Shown: positions 42,610-54,239 of the stretch, in pieces | How the letters are laid out: every line of letters begins with the position of its first letter | Position numbering within the stretch: position 1 is the stretch's first letter | Origin: Hydractinia symbiolongicarpus | Lineage: Eukaryota > Cnidaria > Hydrozoa > Anthoathecata > Hydractiniidae | DNA: 64,000 nt | Direction: 5' to 3' | NCBI RefSeq assembly: GCF_029227915.1 | Contig: NC_079881.1 | Location: 16,901,501 to 16,965,500, forward strand | Translations under genes and position numbers: made by a program | Notes under the pieces: generated by a model | Seen by the model: only the letters and a program-made list of their open reading frames with translations | The model's database searches: none | Told to the model about the DNA's origin: nothing

Positions 42610-43960
42610 CAAAAACGGAGAAAAACAAATTAAGATTTATTGTATTCTAAGCATACTTGTACATCCTGGTTTTTTTTATTGGAATCAAATTTGTGAAAAA
42701 AAATATTGAGTGTCCAGTGGCGATTCGGTAATTCTTGTATTAGCTTATATTGGAGCTAAAGTATTATTTCTCCTAGATAACTTTTGGCGCAAGGCTTGAA
42801 TTCTGATATCCTTTTAAAACTAAGGTTCTCGATAAATTGCGTTATGATAGCACACTGCACGGGTTATTAATTCTATTTGAACCAGGTTGTGAGATATCAA
42901 GGTTTGTTTGGGACATATGCGCTACGTAATCTTCAGCGTCTTTTTACGCCTATAGTATTTTCCGGGGGTGACTTCAAAGTAATTCAGGTCCAAAGATTGG
43001 GACAAAATACTTATGGCAATGACAATCAAAATATCATCGCTTTAGTCAGTTCTATGATATATTTATAATAGTATCCTAAGAAAAATTAGCTACACATGAT
43101 TAAAAAATTCGTAAAATTAAAGGATTTCTATATTCAGTTAAAAAAAATTACGTACATTTGATGAGGGCGTTTGTTTGTGTTTTTTTTGTTAAATCAATGA
43201 ACGACATCTCTATTGTCAGAAAGTTCAAGTAAATAACGAAATGCGTGGAAATTGTATTTCCTTTTCCTATCTGAAATACAGTTGGTCATAGAATCAGTTC
43301 TTTATCTCTATGCAATCCACCCTTTTGCACCAGTCACCTTTTGAAAAAACAAATTAAAAAATAGTCACTGCAGTAGAAACTTTGACCGCCAATACAAACT
43401 GCCCGTAATAGAAACTAGATACCGGCAATAGGAACTGCAAGATTTTGCGGTAAGATGCATTTAATAAATATATCCATGGTCGTAAACAAAGAATTAAAAT
43501 CTTAAATGATGGTTGTTAACAAAACGCCGTCTAGGACGTCGCTGTCCCAATAAAACAAATAATTGATATAATCCCACACGAAATAAATATCTTGTAAGCT
43601 CAAGCGGAAGCGGTCAGTAAGTAAATATCTGTGGGAAAAATCTGGGAAATCAATAAATAAAGAAATGCCGCAAAAATAGCTTTAAAGTAAGGGGAAATGT
43701 CGAACAATTCTAAAAAATGGCAGACATAAATTCCTGAGTTCCCTCCCATAACTCTTTAACTTACCGAACTTGTAACTCGACGATTACCGGCACTTAATCT
43801 TCATGTTGCTAATTCATTATCCTTTCATAGCTTGCTTTGATAAACACGGTTTTCCGTTTTTCTTGATTAATCATTCAGCCTTTATAAGGCCGTAGCGTGT
43901 GTAAATGAATTCGCACTAGAGTGACCATGCCACTACAAGGAAAGAGGACACTTTTTCCAA
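42610..43960. other. Non-coding stretch, nothing recognised
   Basis: No exon, element end or RNA gene supported. Confidence 0.4.
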
Positions 43961-43964
43961 TCTT

Positions 43965-44125
43965 AATGTACCACAACACATTGCGCATCTGTTTAATTAC
44001 GAAAACACAATGTATCACAACACATTGCGCATCTGTTTAATTACGGAAACGCAATGTACCACAATACATTCGCATCTATTTATTTATGAAAACGCAATGT
44101 ACCGCAATACTGCGTATTTATTTAC
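43965..44125 (+). repeat. 44-bp tandem repeat, about 3.6 units
   Basis: AATGTACCACAACACATTGC-GCATCTGTTTAATTACGAAA-ACGC recurs at 43965, 44009, 44053 and 44096 with increasing divergence. Confidence 0.85.
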
Positions 44126-44129
44126 AAGG

Positions 44130-45110
44130 TCTGTTGCCTTACTGAGTTTACAATTTAATAGGTAGGAGATGCCCGAGTTTTAAATCCAGAACAATTCCTC
44201 AAAGTTAGGAGTATAACTAGTGCGGATGACCAAGGTTGTTTCCAGAGTTGTATTTAAATACTTAAATCCTTCAAAATATACATTTCAAATATAGGGACGT
44301 TGATGATTGAATAATTAAAGTTATTTGGTGATTCGTAAAAGCTTCATTGAAAAGGAAACAATAAACTAAAATTCGGATTTCGGGCATCGCAGCACTTTCT
44401 CTTACATGCAAAAATATATAGCTACTCCTTTACTTCGTCCATATATCTGTAACTCATATGGTTTAAGACGTATCGAAATTCTAAATTGACTCGCAAAATA
44501 CTACGCATTCGAAAAATTCAAGTATCTGCTCATTTTTATTTTTTGCATTAGGGAATAGAAAATAAACCAAATAACAGCGTGTCGTCGTAGGAACACAGAT
44601 CATAGCACAATTTAAAAAGATGTTTTATTCACAGAATTGTGTAAAAAAATAAGTTACCCTAAGAAGTTCACACAAAAGCTGGACAAGGAATAAGCATGAG
44701 GGTTTGGTTTGTAGTTTTCTTTCGAAAGCTACCATACTTTCCTAAACCAAAAAATAAATAGCCGAGAATTCCAAAGCATTTCGGAAACTTTTTATTTCAA
44801 TTTTGAATAAAAACAAAGTGCTGAATCCGTACGAAAACATCTGTGTAGCTTGGTGTTTGTTAAAGAATCTACCTATAGCTAAAGCAAGCTTTTTCAAACA
44901 AAATTCTGAGAATATTCTGATTTAGTTGTTGATATTTAATTTAAATATTTTGAACTCGTTTAGCCTTTTTGGTATGTGTACTATGTGTTGTCTGTCCTTC
45001 TTGTGCAAAAGTTATGTCAGTGTAAATAAAACTCAAAGCAACTAAACAATCGCGACGCACTTTTGTTCTTAAAGCGTTTAAATTTGAGCCGAGACTGGAT
45101 GTTAAACGAC
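44130..45110. other. Non-coding stretch, nothing recognised
   Basis: AT-rich, no supported features. Confidence 0.4.
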
Positions 45111-45113
45111 ACT

Positions 45114-45362
45114 AATGTTCAAAAACACGAATACGGATGTTCAAAAACACGACCACAAATGTCCAAAAACACGATCACGAATGTTCAAAAACACGATCAC
45201 GAATGTTCAAAAACAGGATTACGAATGTTCAAAAACACGAACACGATTGTCCAAAAACACGAACACGAATGTTCAAAAAAACGAACACGAATGTTCAAAA
45301 AAACGAACACGAATGTTTAAAAACACAAACACGAATGTTTAATACTACAAACACGAATTTTT
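45114..45362 (+). repeat. 22-bp minisatellite, about 11 units, open in all three forward frames
   Basis: The unit ATGTTCAAAAACACGAACAC+GA repeats about eleven times. Because 22 is not a multiple of three and the unit lacks stops, every forward frame codes the same 22-residue cycle (MFKNTNTNVQKHEHECSKTR-TR). Three overlapping ORFs of 75-88 codons arise from this. There is no promoter or splice context to support translation. Confidence 0.9.
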
Positions 45363-45369
45363 TTTTAAA

Positions 45370-47260
45370 AAAAAAATCATTGCTGTATATAGCTTTTCTA
45401 TAATGTGAAACGTAAAAGTTATAACTTATTCACAATAAATCTCTAATATAATTATATTAATAATTTTATCCCATATACCAATATATTTTATCCTTTACTT
45501 CAACTTTCTTCTTTCTTTTGTTTTCATTATTCTTTTTCTGTTTTTATCGATTGTTGCATGCAGAATCGAAGTTTTCGAAAGCATTTTTGAAATGTCTCAA
45601 CTTAACACGGTAGATGTCTCGTTAGCTATACTACTTTAACGTTAATGGAAGTCTTTCTCACTTTAACTTGAATTTCTTTCCGGTCGAGGTGACAAATGTG
45701 ACGCTTTTCACTTTAATTTTTTCTTTTGATGAAGTTTGCTGACGTGTCTTTGACGTGGAAGGTTTGCGTTTTGCTGAAAAAAAAACAAAACTAGATATAA
45801 AATAAAGCTTTTATCTAATGATCTTGTTTTTACTATTTAAAATTTTTTGGATTTTATACTTGTTCCATCAGGTTCAAATTACATCCATAAATATTATTGC
45901 AGGAACCTAACAGAGTTCTAACTCTAAAAAAATTTCTTTAAAGGACAGCAAAAGAATGAAAACAAAAGTTTGTAATTTAATTTTTCCCGCCAAAATTTTC
46001 TACCCGTTTCAGGCACGGTACATCTTTAGTAAACATTTTACTTACTGTTGCAATTGTAAGGAGAAGCCTTCATCGCATTTCCTCTATGTCTGTATCAATT
46101 TTTTTGTTTCGTCAGTAAATTTGTTTATTTTTTGTAGCAAATATCACAACAAACGATGCTTTTATCATTTTTCCTTATCAAAACCGAAAGCAATGAGTGG
46201 GATACTGGAAAGTACCTCCACAACAATGATCACAGATTAGTTTATCACACTAGCGACAGATATGATATATAATATAATTAGTAAGATAAATTTTATAATA
46301 CACTTTCGAAAAAGCTGCCAATGATATGGAAATAAAATTAATTAAAATGATTGTTTTTCTACACTACTGACTTCATTTTTACTCACTCGGATTACTAATG
46401 AGCATCCAAAATAATACATGACTTTTGAACGAAACGTTCCTCTAACTTTCGAAGTAATAATTAAAAAATGACACAAGGAAAAAATAAAAGCTAAGAAATG
46501 AAATCGTTTACAAAGTAGAATCATATAAGTTCAGGTTTAATTGATCTTGTCTTACATACGTTATTGGATTTGTCTATTTCTTACAGCAACACCCATTCGA
46601 TAAATCCAATTAATGTGCCAAAGTAAGAGAAGTTTTTTCATTAGTGTTTTTACAGACTATTGACACAGTTTTCGGTAAAAGATTGCAATACAACACGTTC
46701 ATACGCAGTCGTGTTCGAACCATGTATATGACTATACAATTAGGAACAAACTTCATCCAATTTAAAAAATGGAGATTTTTATTTTATTTTAAGTCAATTA
46801 AAAGTCAATTTTACAATAGTGATGAACTAATTTAAATCGACTATATAAAAATAAAAAAAAGTGAGGCTTAACAAGATGAAAGGTTTGGGGTGCAAATTTT
46901 GTAGGGAATTATTAACCCCTGCCACGAACGAATTGAACGAAGCTTTCTAATAAAGGGGAGCCTTTTACAGAAAGCGGGACTTACTGCCACAAAATTTAAG
47001 TTCTATTTGCGAGGCTATTCAGACCATGCGAAAGTGTACGGAATGTTGAGCGTTTAATAATAATAAACCTTCCCATAGGATATTTGCATTCTCCAATACG
47101 AAATATATCTTCCATAAAGCTAGGTGACACTTCATTAACTTCATTAATTTGTAGAGTTCTTTCGTATTTAAGGTTACCAATGGTGATGGCATTTTCATGA
47201 TATTACAGCTATTGATGATAAACAATAGATGATTTCTTTTAGAGCTTTCGAATCATAATA
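45370..47260. other. Non-coding stretch
   Basis: No exon supported; the ORFs present are short and without recognisable composition. Confidence 0.4.
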
Positions 47261-47400
47261 TCTCAATATGATCGACCGACTGAGGGCGGTCATTTCAGGC
47301 CGGTCACGTGCGAGAATTTGCAGTGCGGTTCAAATTTCGCACGGAGCTAATCTTCCATGCTTTCCATTGTTTTCAAAAAACCGTCACACGCATGGGCAAA

Positions 47401-47432
47401 TTACTACGGTGGTTCCAGTACCACCGTAGTAA
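47401..47432. repeat. Perfect 13-bp hairpin
   Basis: TTACTACGGTGGT-TCCAGT-ACCACCGTAGTAA. It sits 76 bp upstream of the 45-bp sequence shared with 10.66 kb. Confidence 0.9.
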
Positions 47433-47508
47433 CAAAATTATCGTTATATTGAAGAAGAACTATCAAAACAAACAAATGATCAGAGGTCTGATCGAGGTGA
47501 ACCATTCT

Positions 47509-47555
47509 CTGTTGAGAATGAAATACGGATGTGCTATGATAAATATTCACCTATA
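47509..47555 (+). repeat. 45-bp sequence shared with 10.66 kb
   Basis: Near-identical to 10656-10703; flanks are unrelated. Confidence 0.7.
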
Positions 47556-48480
47556 TATAAAATTATCGTTGTTTCGAACCTACGCCTGTCCCGGGTCACC
47601 TATGACTTGAGAAATGCCGGTTCTTCACAAAATAGTTTAAGCACAGGTTTTAAAATTTATGCTTGCAAAGAAATATTTCAATTTGCATTTAATACACTGG
47701 AATTCTCTCCCTTTTTCTTGTCACTGCTCTTATGCTATGTTGATCATTCAATCATTCTAATCATTATGCTTATACACTGCTCTTCTGCTCTTCTTACCTT
47801 TTTGGCATCCTCGTATCCTCAGGCTCCTTTTGGCTCAAAAAAGGCGAAATGCATCGGGAACGAGGTATTTTAGAGTACTTTATCCTCCAATTTTGTTTTA
47901 ATCTTCTAAATTCTTTAAATTCTGTGTGTACATTTTGTTAAAGCGATAATCCTTTGTCGTCTTTCATGTCTTTAGCCGCCTAACTTTTTTTATTTTCCGC
48001 TTAGCACTTTCTATTTTTCAATTGAATTTGGATGTTCGAGATTACCGTATGATTAAACATTTTACACTAAGGGGTGGTCGTTCAAGAGTGCTTTAGAGCT
48101 TTATTTAATCAATTTCAGATACGATGTGCAATAGAGGAAAGACTATACACTTCATGTTTTGTATCGTTCAGTCTTATGTTCCTTATTATGGATAGTGTTC
48201 ATTTTAGCCAAGTTAAGGCTTAAAATTAAACACAACTTATTAAAACGGGAAATTTTTATTGTCAATTATAAAATGGTTTTCAACTTAAAAATTGACACAA
48301 GTTCTATCGCTGTTTTCAATTATTTTTTTCATCTGTGATTTGCCAAATGAGAAAACTGTTTCCGTCTGTAAAATTTTCATCACGAACACCCTGTCACGGA
48401 TATATCCGGGTTACAGTCTGGCAAAAACAGACTCACTGTCTGACAGCGCCATAACTCCTGAGAGCTATGATAAATGGATA

Positions 48481-49080
48481 AATTGGGCGAGACAAAAGTA
48501 ACAAACATGAACCACCCTGGTCCTTAGCCATCAACCGCAGCTCAAATTTCGATAAGGTGATTATAATTTTCGCGTGAAAAAAAGAATGGTATTTTTTAAG
48601 GTCATGCTGCAAAGTTTAAAAAATGAAAAATAAAAAAATAGCTAAGAGCTGAGGAATGAATCCTTCACAATGTGGTTCCAGGAAAAAGATACCATGACTT
48701 CTAGTGCCGGTATTTTTACGTAAAAAAACACTGCTTCGTTGGCTTTCTCGTACACTCTGTTGGTTGTATACCGCAATGTATTGCATATCTATCAGAATAG
48801 GGGCTTTAACTTTTTGAAAGTATAATTTTGTACCTGGTATCTACACTTTTACAACATGCAATGCAGTGTTGTACAATAAATTTAAAAAACTTGTTTAAAG
48901 GGTCATGCATATTTTTGAAATAGGATAAAATGGGCTACACAAAAGTACCAAACATGAACTATCTACGTCTTGTCTTTAGCCACCAACCACGGAAGATATT
49001 TTGTGAAGCCGTTTATAGAAGTTGATTGAAAAAAGAAGGGATTTTTTTAAAACGCGACATGCTGCAAAGTTTAAAAAGAT
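48481..49080 (+). repeat. Direct duplication of about 150 bp, units 300 bp apart
   Basis: 48481-48625 and 48929-49080 share TGGGC..GACAAAAGTA.CAAACATGAAC, TTAGCCAYCAACCRC and CATGCTGCAAAGTTTAAAAA in the same order, with about 70% identity by eye. No gene is supported in either unit. Confidence 0.6.
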
Positions 49081-49084
49081 TGAT

Positions 49085-50690
49085 GGATACTTGTATTTAC
49101 TGTAAGCATGAGACGATTTCTTTGTCAGGTAGTTCTAAACCTGAAGACAAAGAAAAAACAGGTTTTGTCAATTAATATGTCGATTGAAATGAAAAATAAT
49201 ACACACTACTACATTCCCCTTTATTGTCCTTTAAACATCCAAGATCGTATTCTACGAAAACGAATGATTGATTTTTTGTTGTGCTGCGGATTCAAATATG
49301 TATGGAGTGTCCTTTTCATCTGTTCTTGACGGTATATTTAATTTTTCATACACCCATACACCCACATATGCATTCGTAAAAACACTACAAGCTAGGATGA
49401 GATTACAATCCCACTATTGAAATAAGAGCTCATTTTTTGTAAACCATTTGATAGCTGGTTTTCACCCGTTTGTGTTTTAATTCTGATTCATTTCCCCTAC
49501 CTGTATTTCTCACTGAAGACGGTTGTATTCTCATTGTATGCTCATTTGTTAAATTTACTAAATTAATAGGGTTTGCTATACAAATAGCAATTATAATCAT
49601 CACTTGATTATGACTGGGTCAGGGACATAAGATTTTTGCTACAAAGAAAAAGTAAATGTTGTGCTCAAATTAGAAGGAACATGTTAGCTGTAGTCAAACA
49701 AAAGATAAAACAATTTAATTAACACTAAAAGGTAACATTGCCGAAACAGCATCAATTGACAGTATGTTCGAATGATCAATAAAACGGCTACTCGGTCGGT
49801 AATTTTTCAAGAAATCGGATAGTTGAGGAGTGCTGACGCCCGCAATAATTAATACAACTTTAGGTTCTTGATTTCACTAAGTAACCAACGCTTCTAAGTC
49901 TACATTGGCAAGAGAACTTCCAAAAGCTCGGAGTGTGCGTTATTAAAATTAAAATAGCGTTCTCCATTGCTTGTGGTTATGAGCTTTGAAAATCCGCTCC
50001 CTTTCACTAACTTATGTCCACGGTTCTGTTGTCTTTAAGGATTAAATTACTAACGTTGATAAATGCATTGGAATGAAACGTACTATCCTAACTAGGCGGT
50101 ACTCATCTACAGCAACTTCTTTTCATTTTCATAATGTTCGTTTCTTCCCTATCTTATGCAATTAGCAATTCTTTGATGGATATATAACCTTAACAAATTA
50201 TTTTTCTTAACGCATATCTGCAATTTAACATGACTGAGTCATTTAACGTAATAGACACAAATATTTTATGCCTTAGATTTGATTACATACTGAGGATGAT
50301 AACAAAGAATATTTCGACTTTTTAAAAGTTTTCTTATATAACAAGTGATTAAGATCACATATAAAATACGTCAACGTCTTATATTTAACTATTGCGTAAT
50401 GTAGTATGCACCGTCAACTTCATTTAATTTGAGTTAACCTCACATCGTCTCTCAATACTTATCAATAAAGTTCCTATATTACGGTGGCTTGTTTATGCCA
50501 TATCAAAAATCAATTCGCAAAAATTTTATAAGCGTGTTTTAGTCGTTAAAATCACCACTTGATAAAATATATTTGCTAAGTGATAAAAAAAGTGGAGCGT
50601 TATTATATTGACGTCACTGTTTATTCTTAAGAAATGCCCCAAAAAAATGATTAAATAGAAGCGAAAGTTCTGCTTTTCACGAATGTAAAC
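49085..50690. other. Non-coding stretch upstream of the HECT-like relic
   Basis: No exon or repeat supported. Confidence 0.4.
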
Positions 50691-51429
50691 AATGTACTTG
50701 TTGATTGAAAAATTTTTCCAGTCAGAGAAAACAACAAATGCCGAGCTATTACAAATTTTGGTGCATACAGCCAAACCAAGCAGCAGCAATGATTCAAAAC
50801 GAAAAGAGAAAAGCAAGTTCAAAGTGCAATACAGCTGGCATCATCTCGATGCAAGCAAAGGGAGGTATGCACAAGTACGCAAGGTTGGCGGTGGTGGCAG
50901 ACGTTTCAAATATGTAAACAGTGATACATCATTGTCTGAGTTGATAAACATAGCAAATGATCTCTATTTTCCAAATAAGAAAAGTTGCAAAGGCCCAGAA
51001 AGCAAGTTTATTTTCAGTTTGGCTGGTATTGGTATGGATGAGTTTGAAGAAAAAAATTACTATTTATGATGAAGAAAAGCAATTTTCCCTAGAGCTGTAT
51101 GTGAATATGCGAAGACCTTCAGCTTGAAAGCGCCTTTCAGGTTCCATCTTCTCACCAAATCATAAAAAACATTTTGTACCTTACCTGGAACTGTATATAT
51201 TGACAGCGATGACAGCGACGATTTTGAGCGGAGTGAATTTACAATGTCAACCCCAAGAAGGAAAAAGGATAAATTAAATGATCGTGCCTAAGTAAGTGCA
51301 ATTTAAAAGAAAACAATTGTGTTCTCTAAGGGATATATAATTAAAGGAACGAGTTTAAATCAAAATACAGTCTCGGTGTCATCTGTGCATATGTAACGTG
51401 ACAAAAAAAGTCTAAACAGGTATCTTTTA

Positions 51430-51693
51430 GCAAAATACCACTTGATTTTTTATAGAACTCCCAACTTAGTTAAAAACCACTTGATTTTTTATAGAACTCC
51501 CAACTTAGTTAAATACCACTTGATTTTTTATAGAACTCCCAACTTAGTTAAATACCACTTGACTTTTTATAGAACTCCCAACTTAGTAAAATACCACTTT
51601 ATTTTTTATAGAACTCCCAACTTAGCAAAATACCACTTGATTTTTTATGGAACTCCCAACTTAGTAAAATACCACTTGATTTTTTATAGAACT
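51430..51693 (+). repeat. 39-bp minisatellite, about 6.7 units, left part
   Basis: The unit AAATACCACTTGATTTTTTA-TAGAACTCCCAACTTAGTT repeats with few changes and is cut at TAGAACT by the LINE insertion. It resumes at 52890. The 106-codon ORF here is only the translated repeat. Confidence 0.9.
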
Positions 51694-52890
51694 AAAAAAA
51701 ATATACCACAGGTATACCACAGGGGTCAATTTTGGGGCCGTTACTGTTTAACATATTTTTAAATGATTTTCTTTTTCAATATGACGTGAATATGCCGCCC
51801 TGCTCTGATATTCTAGTGTGTAACTATGCTGACGATAATACGTTTTGTGCATCAGCTGAAACCTTTCATGAAGTAAAATATATGTTAGAACAACTTTTTA
51901 GGTCAGCAGCTTTATGGTTTTCCGATAATGGCTTGCAATTAAACGCAAGCAAATGCGATTTTATAATATTCGGAAAGCCAGAAAGTCCACAAATCCGGCA
52001 TTTAAATTTAAATGGAGCAATTTTATCTGCATCCAAATGTGTAAAGCTTCTTGGTATTAAATTTGACAGTCAACTTACTTTTGCAGATCATATAAACACA
52101 CTGTGCAAAAGAGCTAGCTGTAAATCTAATGCCCTGAAGAGAATTTCTTGGATTGGTGATAATAAACAGAAAAGTTTATTATATGCAACGTTCATAGCAT
52201 CTGAGTTCAATTATTGTCCTTTAGTCTGGGGATTTAATAGCAGGAAATCTATTTCAAAGGTGGATAGAGTTTTAAAAAGGGCAAGGTCTCAGTCTAAAGT
52301 GGAATCCATTTCTTCTACGAAAAGAATTCATATGCAACATTGTAGACAATTAGTAAAAGAGGTCTACAAGACGAAATGGAAATTGAATCCTTCCTACATG
52401 GAAGGTGTGTTTCAGTTTAGAAATGATACTGGATATAATTTAAGGTCGTCAAGTGCTTTAGTTAGACCTAGAATAAAATCTTCAAAATATGGGCTGCAAA
52501 CATTTGGATATATAGCCTCCCAATTATGGAATTCTCTTCCTGATGAAATCAAATCTGCAGAGTCTTTGGTTAAATTCTGTAGAGTTATGGGCGAATTTTC
52601 TTCTTTCCAATGCAAATGTCGGATCTGTGCAGAATACATAATTAATTTAGGAATTATTTAATTTTTCGTTTAAACAGTCGATTTTAATTAGTCTAAATAG
52701 ACTAACCATCTTCTCCAGTAGAGTCTTTCATGTTTTTTAGCCAAAAAGCTTCCGGATTGATTCTACTAGAGAAATGGTATTTTATTATTATATATTATTA
52801 GTTTTTTTATTAGTATATTTTATTAGTATATTTTAAATTTTTTGTACATTATCGACTATAAATAAAGCAATCTAATCTAATCTAATCTAA
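51694..52890 (+). mobile_element. 5'-truncated non-LTR retrotransposon (LINE)
   Basis: The element begins within the reverse-transcriptase ORF at GIPQGSILGPLLFNIFLNDF (from 51711), has the catalytic YADD box (NYADDNTFCAS), then WFSDNGLQLNASKCDF and VKLLGIKFDSQLTFADHI, and ends in QLWNSLPDEIKSAESL and CKCRIC before TAA 52659-52661. The 3' UTR ends in five TCTAA units, a typical LINE tail. AACT flanks both ends (51690-51693 and 52890-52893) as a short target duplication. The clade is CR1/L2/Rex-like by impression. The protein is open for 316 codons but lacks its N-terminal half, so it is dead on arrival. Confidence 0.85.
51711..52661 (+). CDS. C-terminal part of LINE reverse transcriptase
   Basis: An open frame of 316 codons covering RT motifs from PQG through YADD and the thumb to the C-terminal Cys-rich end (CKCRIC). 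The upstream fingers, endonuclease and promoter are absent through 5' truncation, so it is not expected to be expressed as an active enzyme. The intact frame suggests a recent insertion. Confidence 0.85.
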   Translation, partial: GIPQGSILGPLLFNIFLNDFLFQYDVNMPPCSDILVCNYADDNTFCASAETFHEVKYMLEQLFRSAALWFSDNGLQLNASKCDFIIFGKPESPQIRHLNLNGAILSASKCVKLLGIKFDSQLTFADHINTLCKRASCKSNALKRISWIGDNKQKSLLYATFIASEFNYCPLVWGFNSRKSISKVDRVLKRARSQSKVESISSTKRIHMQHCRQLVKEVYKTKWKLNPSYMEGVFQFRNDTGYNLRSSSALVRPRIKSSKYGLQTFGYIASQLWNSLPDEIKSAESLVKFCRVMGEFSSFQCKCRICAEYIINLGII

Positions 52891-52937
52891 ACTCCCAACT
52901 TAGTTAAATACCACTTGACTTTTTATAGAACTCCATA
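52890..52937 (+). repeat. 39-bp minisatellite, right part
   Basis: AACTCCCAACTTAGTTAAAT followed by ACCACTTGACTTTTTATAGA and ACTCC resumes the array interrupted at 51693. Confidence 0.9.
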
Positions 52938-54239
52938 CTAATTGGAACGTCAGAAGAGAGATAACGATTGCGTAGTAAAATTGATAAAGCATACGAAGAG
53001 TTTTTAAAAGGAGACAGAACAAAGAAAGAAGAAAAGGAAAAACTATTACCTGATAAGCAGAGGAAAGAGAGGTTAATGGAAGAGCGAACACGTAGATCCT
53101 GACTTGGACCAGGATCATTCAATTGTAACTGTACGCCATCCGCTGGTTAGCTCAAAAACAAGTCTTTTCTACAGTAATGCTAAAATGCTTGAAGTGTACG
53201 ACTGGTTGGGAAGCTGAGCACGCCCAGTTGGTTGATTATCACAAAGATGTGAAAAGTCCTGATCAAAATGTTGAGTCATGGTCTCTTTATGTAGATACCA
53301 GAGAAACACCAATGCTTCTCTCGGGATACGGGGAGGTAGCTTTCACAGTCTTTGTGGTTAACGACAAGGCGCTAAGTCATGATGGAAATTGTTTCGAACC
53401 TGTTGAAATCATGGATAATGAAGACCACAATCAATATTTCGAAAATTTACGGCTAGAAGAGCTGTCAAAGTTGAAAGACACTGGAGTACGTAAATACGTT
53501 TCTAGAGATAACCTCCTTGATGATATGTTGGAGATTTATTCAGACGACGAAATATCATCAATGAAAATATCGCTTTCCTTTGACGGCGAAAGCGGCGTCG
53601 GCAAAGGTGTAACGAAAGACATACATGCCAAATTATATTCATTGTTTTACGAAAAATGCGAAGGTAGTCGTCAGCGTGTTCCGTCGCGAACTGTTGATCC
53701 AAACGAGCTTTCTATTATTGAGAAGATTATCACACATGATTTCATTCAATATGGTCAGTTTCCTACCGAGTTAAGCAAGGTTTTATTGCAACACGTACTA
53801 TTTGAAAATTGTTCAGGCGATAATCTTCTTCAAATATTCCTGTCCTTTCTTCCCAGTGGGGAGGTTTTAATGTTGAAAAGGTTTGCTCAAAAGAAGATTA
53901 AGGATCCTCAACCAATTCTAGACATCCTAACAGAATTTAAAATATATCAGAGCCCTAAACCTGATAACATTAAGTCATTGTGCGTAAAAGCGTCTGATAT
54001 TGCGTTAATCTGTTTGCATAACTATTCCTTTACCTGTTTGATGAACTAAATGGGTGCGTTTTGGAAAAGTCTTACAAAATATGTTTAATTCGTTGTACTC
54101 AAGTCTTGTCCCAAACTCTGAGCGTGTTGTAAATGCGCTAGAAATACATAAAGTGCAGCAAAATGATAAAAAAAAACAACTTGGCTGCACCGTTTCATCA
54201 GAAATTGTGACACATCCGAATTCTCGGCGACGTTAAGGC

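Larger units (their letters stand above)
50692..54236 (+). pseudogene. HECT E3 ubiquitin-ligase-like relic
   Basis: The first block (50692-51069) reads KFKVQYSWHHLDASKGRYAQ then VGGGGRRFKYV and LYFPNKKSCKG. A slip in the A-run near 51055 continues EKITIYDEEKQFSLELYV, and IDSDDSDDFERSEF follows. After the intervening repeats (51.43-52.93 kb) it resumes: AYEEFLKGDRTKKEEKEK, frameshift, HPLVSSKTSLFYSNAKMLEV YDWLGS, frameshift, then an 873-nt ORF (53177-54049) with ISLSFDGESGVGKGVTKDIH. The last resembles the start of a HECT domain (F-x-GE-x-GVD-x-GG). The order GGG-T, LFFPDGKS, HPL...V-YDW-G and the HECT N-lobe follows a multi-copy animal family often labelled G2/M-phase HECT-like. The catalytic Cys region is not recognisable and the 3' part changes frame again near 54045. 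No functional ligase is expected. Confidence 0.7.

Noticed and set aside
45114-45362. CRISPR-like appearance of the repeat array
   Set aside because: The 22-bp units are contiguous without unique spacers, and the context is eukaryotic.
51442-51762. 106-codon ORF of repeated YHLIFYRTPNLVK units
   Set aside because: It is the translated 39-bp minisatellite; nothing supports expression.
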